Origin: Rosa chinensis
Taxonomy: Eukaryota; Streptophyta; Magnoliopsida; Rosales; Rosaceae
DNA: 64,000 nucleotides
Direction of reading: 5' to 3'
NCBI RefSeq assembly: GCF_002994745.2
Contig: NC_037090.1
Location: 12,149,501-12,213,500, forward strand
Below the pieces are notes generated by a model. It was not told where the DNA came from, ran no database searches, and saw only the letters and a list, made by a program, of their open reading frames with translations. Position numbers and translations under genes: made by a program. The stretch's first letter is position 1. Each line of letters opens with the position of its first letter. Positions 12,311 to 22,867 of the stretch are shown here, in pieces.

Positions 12311-14792
12311 CTATCTGAATCGTACCCTCCGAGGCCCACTAACTTCAAATTCAGTAATCATTGAATCATTATCAATACTATCGGCAAAGTCTTTTTCAAT
12401 GTAGAGAACTATCAAATCATCAAGAAAGTCATATTCCATCTTATTTCGAAGTCTGTTTTTTATGATGTTCATAGATGAAAATGCTCTCTCTGTTGTTGCT
12501 GTAGAAACTGGCAGAGTCAGAACAAGGAAAATCAACCTGTAAATCATAGGAAAGAATGCAGACTTTCTTGATTCAACTAACCGCCGACACAAATCAGACA
12601 CAGAATTTGTGTTGGAAAATCTTGCATCCCTTTGAATATCTGTTAGAAAATACCCACACTCCATGTCTAGAGCATACATATCAGATGATGTAAAATCTTC
12701 AGAATAAAACTTCAAAGCAAGATTGCAAACATCTTCAGATTTGAATGAAACAAAATTATCACGAGGATCAAATGTAGCACTAAGAACAAGAAGCTCCAAC
12801 GAATTATCTTGAAATCTACTATCCAACTCTGCCAATTGAAAATCTATTACAGCATTAAGTATATTGACCCGATAATAATGCTCATTTGTAATATTTTGTT
12901 CAGAAGCCCTTATACCTTTCTTGTAAGGAGAAGACATATCCGGCATAATAATATCATACTCACAACAAAATGATGCAACCCTCATAATCAAATTATCCCA
13001 ACCATCTTCTCTCATATCTTGGAGTTTTGATTTTGTTATTGAAAGAAAGTTTAGAGCATTCAAAATGTCTATGGCTTTTTTTTTGCAATGACTGACAAAG
13101 AAAGTCAGTAATCCTCATGACATCATGCATCAAAAGCAAGCAAAACACAAAATCAAAACGCTCCATAGCCTTACCTACACTCTTTGCTTCTCCTTGTACT
13201 TTATTTGGTCCGTTTGCAACCAATTCGGCAAGAGTTGTTCGGGTGGCTCCAAATAATTTAATCAAACTTGATATAGATCGAAGATGTGAACCCCAACGAG
13301 TAGCCCCTGCTCGTTGCAAAGTGCAAGCCTGATTAGCCCCTGTTCTTGTACCAAGTGTACCAGCAGCCACTAACTCTACAATTTCTTCTTCTCTGATAAC
13401 TTTTAATGCTGAATGTCGTTTTGTAGAAGAATCAACAAAATTTACAATGAAGTTTAGAGTAGAGAAAAATTCCCAAATATCATGCACTCCTTTAGCTGCA
13501 GCATTTAAAGTCAATTGTAAGCGATGAGCAAAGCAATGCACATAATATGCAGATGGACACTCTTCACGAAACAAAGCTTGTAAACCATTAAATTCACCCC
13601 GCATGTTGCTAGCACCATCATATCATTGGCCATGCATGTTTTCTACCTGAAGATCATATTGAGCAAGCACTTTGGATATTTCATTTTTCAGAGTTTGAGA
13701 ACAAGTGTCTACAACACTAACAACTTTGAAAAACCGTTCTCTAATAAACCCATAACAATCAACAAATCGAAGAATGATAGCCATTTACTCCCTATTAGAT
13801 GCATCAACCGCTTCATCAACTAGGATACAAAATTTGGCATCTCCCACTTCTTCACGAATCTTGGTTCTAACTTTGTTGGCAAGAATATTGGCAATTTGTC
13901 TTTGAATCTCTGGAGAAATATACTTAGCATTTCCAGGAGCATTTTCTAAGACTTTTTGAACTTCTATATTCATTCTTCCAAAAGACTTCCTTACTGCATT
14001 GAAATTTCCACTATTGGATGAATCAATGGATTCATCATGCCCTCTAAAAGCACATCCTTGGTGGGCTAACAACCTTACACTCTCTATAGTAGTAATAAGT
14101 CAAAGTCGGTTATTTGCTACTTCTTGTGATGATTGTGTGCTAATCACTCTCTCAATATGCTTAGATGGGTTTCTTAGTGTCTCCCACTTATGCATGGCAG
14201 CATTATGTGGGGAATTTAATCCTCCCACGTGACCAAGAATGCCAGACTGTTTGGACATAACATTCTTCCAACCTTGAAACCCACACTTAGTGAATGCTGG
14301 ATGGTGGGATGGATAACTATCAAAGAGGAAACACGGGAAGCAATATGCTTTGTCCAACTCTTCGGAATACTCAAGCCAAGGCCAATCTTTGAACCATTTG
14401 GCATTAAATTTTTGACATTGACCTCCATCAAAAGAAGGTGGATACTTGCTTAACTGAGGTTGATATGGTCCTAAGACCACATAAGCTCTTCAAATATTGG
14501 CACGCTCATTCAAATGGTACTTGCATATTGGAAGTCGTATTCCTGGATCACGCTCAAGAGAACTAACATCAACATTTTCTTCTATCTCAATTCTTTCATC
14601 ACGACACTCTTCTAGTGGACTAGGTGGAGCAGTGTTTATAGGAACATCATTCACATAATTCTCAGTCACATTTCTACTCCCACTCCCACTCCCAATTTCA
14701 TTCCTAGTACCACTTGATGGAGTGTCACTTGTAAACCATGAAAGAATATTTTTGTACCGCTTGGGTTTTCGGCGATCCGTCATTTTATTCAA
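12311..14792 (-). pseudogene. hAT transposase, TTF-type/ZMYM1-like, broken by several stops and frameshifts
   Basis: Collinear blocks run from 14792 down to 12311. They are: an N-terminal basic segment (MNKMTDRRKPKRYKNILSWF); a TTF-type zinc-finger region with KDWPWLEYSEELDKAYCFPC; a DUF4371-like region with AKFCILVDEAVDAS; a core (YYVHCFAHRLQLTLNAAAKG, ATRWGSHLRS); and a C-terminal hAT dimerisation domain (TLPVSTATTERAFSSMNIIK). Breaks lie near 14488, 14100, 13785, 13620 and 13080 (a T-run frameshift), so no full-length protein can be made. The family is often annotated as zinc finger MYM-type protein 1-like in plants. It belongs to the surrounding element and has no host role that I can see. 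Confidence 0.85.
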
Positions 14793-14980
14793 TACCTATA
14801 ATATATATACATACATTTCAATATAACAATTAACACAATGAATTACCCATCAGCAACAACCCGATACAGAGATCCATTCCCAATTATCAACCCATCATCA
14901 ACAACCCATTACCCATCAGCAATGACAATCAATTATCAAACATTCAACAACATAACAACCCATTCCCACTACAGCAATGA

Positions 14981-15713
14981 CAATCAATCAACCAAAAATC
15001 CAAAACATTCTCAACTCCCAATTATCAACAACAACCCATCAGCAATGATAATCAATCAACAAAAATCCAATACCTGGGATTTGGAACTCTTAAAGGCTGG
15101 AAGGGGGAAGCAAATGGGGACAGTGCCACTGCACCACAGCCCACGGGGGAGAACCGAAAAAGAGGAGAGATGAGACTCCTGAGAGTCGACCTACATCATC
15201 TGGGAATATCCCACACAATCAATCAACCAAAAATCCAAAACATTCCCAAATCCCAATTATCAACCCATTACCCATCATCAACAACCCATCAACAATGATA
15301 ATCAATCAACAAAAGTCCAATACCTGGGATCTGGAACTCTTGAAGGCTGGAAGGGGAAGCAAATGGGGACAGTGCCACTCCGCCACAGCCCACGGGGGAG
15401 AACCGGAGACGGGGAGAGCTGAGAGTCGACCTACATCATCTCTGATTGAAGCCTTGAAGGAGTCGCACTGCGACTGTCGCAGAAGCGCAGTGGATCCTTG
15501 GAGGTAGGCCGTGGGCAGGTGGCTCGGTGGAGGAGGAGGTGGCTCAGGCGTGGAGCGGTGGAGGTGGCCGTGGCTCGGCGGACTGCTGGAACTAGCAAAT
15601 CGAACCTGGAACTCTGGAACTCTGGAAGGCTGGAAGGGGGAAGCAAATGGAGACAGCGCCACAACCCACGGGGGAGAAACCGGAGAAGGGGAGAGCTGAG
15701 AATCGACCTACAA
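14981..15713. repeat. Tandem direct repeats (two full and one partial copy) in the hAT right arm
   Basis: Copy A (about 14981-15200) and copy B (about 15216-15440) share CAATCAATCAACC, then AATACCTGGGAT, GGCTGGAAG, a GGGGACAGTGCCACT block and a GAGAGTCGACCTAC end. A partial third copy (about 15608-15713) retains the GGCTGGAAGGGGGAAGC to GACCTAC part. The copies have diverged by small indels. ORFs in this block on both strands are by-products of the GC-rich repeat. Confidence 0.75.
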
Positions 15714-15828
15714 GCAGAAGTATATATATATATTTTTTTTATTGGGCTATACCCATACTTGATCGATTTTGGGCCAAATTTTCCCTTGGGCTGTAGCCCA
15801 AGTAGCCCTTGTCTTGGCTACGCCCCTG

Positions 15829-16578
15829 GTCCCAGCTCCGCTCGGAGGTTCTCTCCCGCCACTTCGACCTCCTCTCTTAGCTCTCCTCCCTCGGGCACGC
15901 TGACCACGCCCGATCCATCAACACTTCACTCTCCCAACTCTCTTCTACTCCATTAATGCCCTTACTCTCTAGCTCTCCAACCTCCACGCCACCTCTGAGC
16001 TCTTCCACAACACCCTCCGCCTCTCCAAGAAGCTCCACGACCTCGCCATTAACCCCAAAAAGATAGAGCAACAACGCCAATCAATAATCACAACCAGCCA
16101 TTCAATTCATAGTTCGAGTTGAGGAGGTCATTGCCGTTGGAAGAATAGATGGGTCTGGGTCTTTTCCGGTCTGACTTGGAGCTAATGAGGAAGCTGTTGA
16201 TGACTGACCCGAGTAGGTGCGGTGGAGCTGGATCTGGGATTGGCTGCAGGTGCGGATGCCTAAAGGTCGCTAGGAAGCTCGATTTGTTTCCATGGCCGCT
16301 TCAGAGAGAGAGAGAGAGAGAGAAAGAGAAAGAGAGAGAGAATATAGAGAAAAAAAATTAGAAATGTCTATTTTGCCCTCCTTGTGGGGTCTAAAGTCTG
16401 AAAAGCGGGCCCCTATGTCGGCTCCAACTCAGTACATGACGTCATGTTTCGAGCCAAATTCAAATTTTGGACTTAGGTGATGTCATTTGAGAGTATAGGG
16501 ACCAAAGCGGTTAATTCTCAAAGAGAGGGACCAAACTGATTTTAACCCCAAAGTTCAGGGCTGTAAACTAAATTTAAT

Positions 16579-16622
<44 letters not shown>

Positions 16623-16971
16623 CTGATTGTTCATCAGAGATCATATATGTACGTGGCTTGCTAGTGATGTTGCAACAACAATGGTCATCGCCTCCTTTTT
16701 CTCTTTTTGTCTTTTAGAAGAGGAGTATAAGAGGAAAGAATGTTGGACAAACAAATTTTAAGGGTGTGTTTTAAGTAGTTAGGGTTGTGTATATAATATT
16801 TTTCTATAGTGTATTAAGTAGAATGTTTTAAAAAAAATAAATTAAATAGATGATTAGGCGATATTAGTTCCTTTGCGATAGCCGATTTGGGGTGACTAGC
16901 ACCCACCCACAATCTCGAAAGAAAGGGGGTCATCGCAACCGGGAACCCACTGCCCATCCCTCTATTTTATG
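15829..16971. other. Intergenic with microsatellites; possible old gene fragment
   Basis: A Pro/Ser/Leu-coding CT-rich stretch at 15829-16070 looks like a decayed coding fragment, but I could not assign it. (GA)n lies at about 16303-16340 and (TA)n at 16581-16619. The segment 16376-16575 has the style of a non-autonomous DNA element end (GGGACCAAAGCGG, GAGAGGGACCAAACTG) without a partner found nearby. Confidence 0.4.
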
Positions 16972-16981
16972 TTATTAAAAC

Positions 16982-17287
16982 GGGCTAAATACTATTTACT
17001 ACATTGTGGTTTGTGTCCAAAATAAATTCAATCCCTGGACTTTTAATTTCATCAAAAAACACCCTCAAACTATCATTTCTCATCTGATAGATCACTCCAT
17101 CATGATTTCGTCATATAGACCCGTTAAGCAGCTGACGTGGGCATGCCAGCTAAGTACAAGTGGGGCCTACATAAAAGGCAACAATTTCAAAAATCCAAAA
17201 CAAAATTTCAAAAAAATAACAAATTCATTTCTGTCTCTCACTCTCTCTTCTCAATTTCTCTCTCATCTTCCTCTTCAATATCTTCCT
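16982..17287 (+). repeat. Left terminal inverted repeat of the MULE
   Basis: Matches the reverse complement of about 22868-23151 with scattered substitutions and small indels. Confidence 0.8.
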
Positions 17288-17755
17288 ACTTCATCTTCAT
17301 CTGCAAGAGTCTGCAACGCACAAAATCTACAATTTCCATTGAATCCATGGAACCAGCTGAAACAATGATTCAGCATGAAAACAATAAAACAGAGATAGAT
17401 CCCAAAGTGATTTGATGATTCGATGAAAGTATTAATTGATGATTCAACATGAAAGCAATAAAATAATTAAAGTATTAATCTATGATAAGATGCCAATCCA
17501 TTGGTAACTCGATATCTTTATACTCATCGATGAGTTTTTGGGGGGTTTTTTGGATTCATTGGTATGTTTTCACATTTGGGATTTTTTTTTCTTTCCCATC
17601 AGATCTGTTCTCATGGTCCAGACGCCGCCGCCGGTGATGAGGGTTTTCGAAGACGAAAATGGCTTGTCATCTCCGAACGGCAGGGTGTCGAGCCTGAGAG
17701 AGAAATCGGAGCTAGAGAGGCGACAAGAACAAGGCGGGAGGACTTCGTGCTCTCT

Positions 17756-17990
17756 TGTTACGACTCTATCTTTATACATGGGCCATCATTGTTGTTTGGC
17801 CCTATTTGGGCTTTTCCTTACATGAGTCCATTACCTCTGGAGGCTTTCTTTGCTTAAATAGCTGATAGGAATTGTATGGAGTTATCAAAGAAATATATCA
17901 GTTTTATTTGCTTAGCTTTTCCTCTTGTTTTTCCTTTCCTTCCTTTTGCACCGATGTCGTTTCACAGTTACGATCTCAGAGATCGTATCA
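17756..17990 (+). repeat. 5' LTR of the chimeric retrotransposon
   Basis: 235 bp, TG...CA, direct repeat of 22325-22559 with about five substitutions. Confidence 0.92.
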
Positions 17991-17992
17991 AC

Positions 17993-18004
17993 TGGTATCA
18001 GAGC
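17993..18004 (+). promoter_or_regulatory. Primer-binding site (initiator Met tRNA)
   Basis: TGGTATCAGAGC two bases after the 5' LTR, complementary to the 3' end of plant tRNA-iMet, the standard primer of most plant LTR elements. Confidence 0.85.
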
Positions 18005-18074
18005 CCGCACCTGGGCCTGTTTCCCGTGAGTCCGGCGGTATGCGGCAGTGTGATATCCGGTGGGTGTTAAGACG

Positions 18075-18432
18075 CTCATTCTCATCACCCTCATGGTAGC
18101 CCTTGCTACCCACCACCTCCTTCACAATTTCCATCTCAACCAAGCTACCCACCACCACCACCACCTTCCCACACAATCATCAATGGTTATGTTTTTCCTC
18201 ACCAATTTCCACACCTTTCTGCAAATCATGCTCAATCGAGCACCGTTGCAGCTTTGCCACACAATTACCCATGTTCTCCGAACCAATGTTACACAAGTAC
18301 TGGGCTGCTCAACACCACACACCAATCACCTCTAATTCCAATTCACCCTCATCCAAGTGAAATCTATTACCCTTACCCACCTACCCAGCCTCATTTCATC
18401 CCCACAAAGCAGTCTATCCCTCCACTGCTCTG
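18075..18432 (+). pseudogene. Captured Pro/His-rich coding fragment, source unknown
   Basis: One frame stays open from about 18079 to TGA at 18432 and is very rich in Pro, His, Tyr and Ser (CYPPPPSQFPSQPSYPPPPP, then YYPYPPTQPHF). There is no start codon near its beginning. It could be residual gag leader sequence or a captured host fragment. I cannot assign it. Confidence 0.35.
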
Positions 18433-18445
18433 AGTTCCTCTTGTA

Positions 18446-19038
18446 GAACACTTGGAAGATCCCCAATTTTCAACTCCAACCGTGGCTAATGAAGATCTTT
18501 CTTCAATTACTCTCGAACTTGAGACGGGTCACATGGTAGAAACCAACATTTCTACTAAGCTAGCGGGTTTGGGGGGTGACGACGGGGTGAATTCTCAAAT
18601 TCATGGTGTGAATCCAGAACCAGTGGCCCAACCGTCTTGGTTGTTCAAGCAGACCGAACCACGGAGATTCACGTTACATGATGGCAATAGAAATGCAGGC
18701 ATTTGCTACAACAGTAGCTTGGGCTCCCAAGAGAACGCCAGTGATGGAACCTCCATTCACCAAGCTAAACCATGGTCTATCAATGACGTTGAAGTGAATG
18801 ATGCAAGGTTCGAATACCATGCTCTCTACCTGTTTGATACAATGCCTAGGCCAGATTTGTACTCATGGAATGCTATATTGGGTTGTTACTGTAAAGCTGA
18901 AGGGTTAATGGATGCTGGAGAATTGTTTCTAAAAATGCCTGAGAGGAACATTTTCTCGTGGAAAACTCTGACTACTTCTTTGGTCCGAAATGGTTAGGAG
19001 GAAAAGGCGTTGAGTGTTTATGATGCCATGATTTGGTT
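18446..19038 (+). pseudogene. Captured fragments: unknown acidic segment plus PPR protein piece
   Basis: The first ~110 codons (18452 on; EDPQFSTPTVANEDLSSITL) are not recognised. From about 18785 the frame turns into pentatricopeptide repeats (ALYLFDTMPRPDLYSWNAIL, LFLKMPERNIFSWKTL). A TAG sits where the motif continues ([12 protein letters not shown]). The PPR family normally binds organellar RNA; this is a short internal piece in element sense. A second PPR piece lies at 20994-21290 and may come from the same gene. Confidence 0.65.
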
Positions 19039-20107
19039 ACAGAGCATATCCAAGCTTCAAGCAGCTTTGGTTACGGCCGAGGATAATCTTTCTACACTTC
19101 CATCTGAGCCACCCTATTGTGAGTTTGAATATGTATTACAAGGATTGGGTTTTGAGCGAGGTTGGGGAGACACTACAGCAAAGGTATTGGAGTTGATACA
19201 TCTTCTCCGAGATATCGTAAAGGCTTCTGATCCTACTACCTTGAAGACATTTCTAGGGAAAGTACCAATGGTTTTTAATGATGTCATTTTGTCTCCACAT
19301 GGATACTTTGGGCAAGAGAATGTCTTAGGCTTACCAGACACCGATGGGCAGGTTGTCTATATACTGGACCAAGTGTGTGCCCTCGAGAATGAAAGGCGCC
19401 AAAAAGTCACTGAAACTACATGCAACCAGCGGCTAGAAAGAGTCACTGGAACAGAGCACAGCCATATTCTGCGAGTTCCTTTCAGATCAGAGAATGGAAT
19501 TCTTCGTAAATGGATATCAAGGTTTGATGTATGGTCTTATTTGGAGACCTTTGCTGAGGATGTTGCAGGTGAAACTACTGCTAAGTTACAGGGACATCCA
19601 GATTTTATTATTGGAAATTACAGTTATGGAAATCTTGTTGCATCTTTGTTGGCTTATAAAATGGGGGTTACACAGTGCACCATCGCGCATGCTTTGGAGA
19701 AAACAAAATATCCGGATTCAGATATCTACTAGAAAAAAATACGATGAGATTGAAAAGATGCATGCTCTCATTAAGGAGTACAACTTGAAAGGTCAATTTC
19801 GATGGATATCTTCCCACACTAACCGAGCACGTAATGGTGAGCTATATCGTTACATTGCAGATACTGGAGGTGCTTTTGTTCAGCCTGCACTCACAGTTGT
19901 GGAGGTCATGACTTGTGGCCTTTCGACATTTGCCACAATCCACGGTGGTCCTGCAGAGATCATTGAGCACGGTATATTCGGATATCATATCGACCCTTAT
20001 CACTCTGAACAGATGGCTGCAATTGTGGCTGATTTCTTTCAATGTAGTAAGGAGGATCCTAGCTACTGGAAGAAAATTACAGATGGGGGCCTGAAAAGAA
20101 TTCCTAA
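19039..20107 (+). pseudogene. Captured sucrose synthase cDNA fragments (spliced, rearranged)
   Basis: The frame enters sucrose synthase at [13 protein letters not shown] and continues through [39 protein letters not shown] and [20 protein letters not shown] to [20 protein letters not shown]. After a stop and frame change at about 19735 it resumes with [38 protein letters not shown] and [14 protein letters not shown]. The enzyme normally interconverts sucrose+UDP and UDP-glucose+fructose. Whole segments are missing (after the DQVCALENE block and before the KYDEIEKM block), and [10 protein letters not shown] differs from the usual IIGNYSDGNL. Plant SUS genes have many introns and none are visible here, so the source was mRNA. 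Confidence 0.85.
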
Positions 20108-20993
20108 AGACTTTGATGTGATCACTACATCTAATCTTAAGCAGATCAAGAGGCAGTTCCATAGTGCACAAATTGTCAGACAACGATTTGCTACATGTAT
20201 GGTGCATATTAAAGGTTCTGTCATAGAGGTATCCAGTTTTGAAACGGTGGTAAAAGTGAAACACTCTGATAAAGAAGTTACTTTCTCTCAAATGCCAAAG
20301 GGTTGTGATAAGAAAGATTTCATCCGCTGGAGAAACAGCATGCATCGAGATTTCATAATTAACAATTTGTTCTTTGATCCTTTATCAAATAAAATCTTTG
20401 ATTATGCAAATGGGATGGCAGATTTGAGATCCTTAAAGGTACGGTTGTTAGGCTCCGCCAAGTTGTCATTTAAAGAGGATTGCGCACGAATTTTACGTGG
20501 CTTAAGAATTGTTGCTTGTCTGAGTTTGTCAATTCCAAAAGAAACCGAGACAACTATATCTATGTTTTCTTCATCCATTTTGACATTGGCAACGAGTAGA
20601 ATTATGATGGAAATGAACTATATGCTTTCTTATGGAGCTGCTGAGCCATCTCTCTGTCTGCTTTGGAGATTCAATCTACTCAGAGTTCTACTTCCAATTC
20701 ATGTAGCATACTTGGATGAACAGAGTATTAGGAAGTTTCCTCATAATTCCACGATGTTGATGAAACTATTCTTTAATTTGGATAAAGTTGTCACAGTTGA
20801 TCGACCTTCTGACTGTAGTTTATGGGTAGCTCTCCTAGCTTTTCACATGGCACTGGTCAGTCACCCTCAAGACGCTCCTGTGGTGTTCACCTTTGCTTTT
20901 ATCCTGTATCATGGGGGATGCAAAAAGGGTCTTAAATTTGCTAGAGACAATGCTCAAGTGATTGTTGACTATCTACCTGAGATCTCAAGTTCA
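20108..20993 (+). pseudogene. Captured poly(A) polymerase / tRNA nucleotidyltransferase-family cDNA fragment
   Basis: Continues the frame of the SUS piece: [20 protein letters not shown], then [69 protein letters not shown] and [20 protein letters not shown]. The R-D-F-T-I-N and R-xx-R-x-x-R-F-type motifs characterise the class II nucleotidyltransferases (PcnB/CCA-adding family, organellar in plants). The nucleotide-binding GGxxR/DxD start is missing, so it would be inactive. The fusion to SUS is in frame but biologically meaningless. Confidence 0.82.
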
Positions 20994-21400
20994 TATCTTC
21001 GAAGAATACAAATTCGGGGCTTTGAGCTTGATGAGGTCACATATATTAATTTGCTTATAGCATGTGTCAAGTCTGGTGATATAAAAAGTGGCCATCAAAT
21101 GTCCGATAACATCTCATGCCCAAATGTGATTTCAGTGAATGCCTTTATCTCTGTCTATTCCCAGAAGCAAGACCACATGGAGGTAATCAAGATTCTCAGG
21201 GAAATACAGTTTCGGGGTGTGCAACTTGATCAAACTACATTGGCAATTGCCTTCGGCTCAAGTGCATCAATGGGGATATTTGCATGGAGGACCATTCCAC
21301 TTTCCACCTTTATGATTCTTGGTGCATTGCTGATATCAGTCTCACATGCAATGATACGTCTTTATGTGCATAAAATTCTTGTTGTGATTCTACCTTTATG
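20994..21400 (+). pseudogene. Captured PPR fragment followed by a hydrophobic segment
   Basis: PPR motifs [40 protein letters not shown] and [16 protein letters not shown] run to about 21290. A hydrophobic stretch of unknown origin ([17 protein letters not shown]) joins on in the same frame. Probably from the same PPR parent as 18785-19038, but in a later portion. Confidence 0.65.
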
Positions 21401-22110
21401 GATTGATGAAGACTATTATGCACGTGTTGAGGGGAGAGAAATTATCTCCAATCTTAGTAAAGCAACTGCCTCAAAATTTTTATTAAATTGGTTGGTCTAG
21501 CCCGAGCATGAATACCGCAAATGGTCTGCTACAATTTCTCTTGGATTAATCTCAAATTGCCTACATGTTACTGATCATAAGTGGGAGTTTGAGAATATAA
21601 CAAGACTTGTTGAGGTGATGTGTAGTAGCAAAAGCACCCTAGACAAGATGTCAGAAAGGGACCTGCTCGGTGACGTAATTAAGGAATCATTATGCATGAT
21701 AAGAGAGATCACTCATGTGGTTCCTGATATTTTGGAAAGTTCCTCTGCTTATTTCCCACCTATCAGACATGATATAACTACCAGTATAACTGTTGAGTTG
21801 TCAAAAGAGAACTGCAATAACTCTCTCGAAGATCTCTGGGGTTTGGCTGGACTAGTTCTTGGTTTGTCGAGTCCTGTTGGTGCAATGTATAGAGTTGGAG
21901 GGCCTGATGCTATTTTCAAGATACAAGATGTTATGGTATCATGGGTTCTGCATAAGAATATACCGGTTCAAGGCTCATTTCATCATCTTCTGCAATGGGG
22001 TAGCACATTGTTCATTTTCTACCTTGATTTTTTCTCTCCTGTCTCCATTTATGGTTGCTTCTTTTACAAGTTGGGGTCTGCTTTTGACAATATGATGGGC
22101 TGTCCAGCTA
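21401..22110 (+). pseudogene. Captured RST1-like (focadhesin-type) cDNA fragment
   Basis: Blocks [17 protein letters not shown], (stop) EYRKWSATISLGLISNCLHV and WEFENITRLVEVM, then after a frame change FPPIRHDITTSITVEL and EDLWGLAGLVLGLSSPVGAM, resemble the C-terminal part of the large plant protein RST1 (RESURRECTION1, DUF3730/focadhesin-like). The TAG at 21498 and the frameshift near 21600 break it. The assignment is from memory and should be checked. Confidence 0.5.
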
Positions 22111-22324
22111 GTCAGCATCCTTGATTATGCTCTTGGAACTTCACTCCATGCATTTGGCAGGTATTGGGATAAAATCTTCTTGTGGTTGGCAATATCTACA
22201 GTTCTGGATCCTTAGATGTCAAAGATAATTTTTGGTGACGTAGATGATGAAGCAGGGACAAGTTTTGGAAGACAAATCAGGCTTGAGGTCAAGCTCTCAA
22301 GCCTGTTCTTTGAGCGGGTGGAAA

Positions 22325-22559
22325 TGTTACGACTCTATCTTTGTACATGGGCCATCATTGTTGTTTGGGTCTATTTGGGCTTTTCCTTACATGAGTCCAT
22401 TACCTCTGGAGGCTTTCTTTGCTTAAATAGCTGATAGGAATTGTATGGAGTTATCAAAGAAATATATCAGTTTTATTTGCTTAGCTTTTCCTCTTGTTTT
22501 TCCTTTCCTTCCTTTTGCACCGATGTCGTTTCACTGTTACGATCTCGGAGATCGTATCA
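22325..22559 (+). repeat. 3' LTR of the chimeric retrotransposon
   Basis: 235 bp, same as 17756-17990; followed at once by TSD copy TCTCT. Confidence 0.92.
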
Positions 22560-22867
22560 TCTCTCAGTGGAAGCAATAACGAAGACAGTAATGGCGGAGG
22601 AATTAGATACATATCCACAATCCCCACAGTCACAACTACAAGTAAATATCTCTTGAACTTTTATCAATGTTCTCAGAAATATTTCAAATTGTCGAAGGGA
22701 AGGGTTGACTTGGCTAAAGCCTCATATATATACTGATTCTTGATAGTGGAGGGAGATTTTGGTTTGGGTACAGCTTTGGGTGATGAATTTGTCTCACCAT
22801 GACTTGGCTTAGGTTATGATTCTTGAGAGAATTCTTCTGCTATGTGTCTTCAGAATATAAAGAATTA

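Larger units (their letters stand above)
12126..15828 (-). mobile_element. Degenerate autonomous-type hAT transposon (ZMYM1-like group)
   Basis: Contains a hAT transposase on the minus strand. The right end, read inward, begins CAGGGGCGTAGCCAAG, a typical hAT terminus. The left end (about 12126) shows only an eroded counterpart: CAGG, then GGGTTGGGCTA matching the inner part of the right terminus. The 8-bp flanks (AACCATGG and GTCCCAGC) do not match, so the left border is uncertain or has been deleted. The right part carries tandem non-coding repeats (see 14981-15713). Confidence 0.65.
17756..22559 (+). mobile_element. Non-autonomous LTR retrotransposon carrying fused host-gene cDNA fragments
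   Basis: Two 235-bp LTRs (17756-17990 and 22325-22559) begin TGTTACGACT and end CGTATCA. They are flanked by the perfect 5-bp duplication TCTCT (17751-17755 and 22560-22564). A tRNA-iMet primer-binding site follows the 5' LTR, and a purine-rich tract (GAGCGGGTGGAAA) precedes the 3' LTR. By eye the LTRs differ at 5 of 235 positions, so insertion is fairly recent. The 4.3-kb interior has no gag, protease, integrase or reverse transcriptase. It contains intron-less pieces of at least four unrelated host transcripts, all in element sense. It must have been mobilised by enzymes in trans. Confidence 0.88.
17613..22641 (+). pseudogene. Captured first exon of an unidentified gene, split by the LTR retrotransposon
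   Basis: An ATG-started frame at 17613 (MVQTPPPVMRVFEDENGLSS, then a Glu/Arg-rich stretch) runs open to the retroelement at 17755. It resumes in frame after the second TSD copy at 22560 (SGSNNEDSNGGG...) and ends at a good splice donor (CTACAA/GTAAAT at 22641). This is what is expected when a MULE picks up a start-codon exon plus the beginning of an intron. I do not recognise the parent gene. The reading across the insertion is an inference from the TSD. Confidence 0.5.

Noticed and set aside
15829..16080. Possible gene fragment rich in Ser, Pro and Leu
   Set aside because: CT-rich composition gives such frames in several phases; no family could be named and no splice sites fit.
19842..20345. 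167-codon minus-strand ORF
   Set aside because: Shadow of the sucrose synthase/nucleotidyltransferase frame on the opposite strand.
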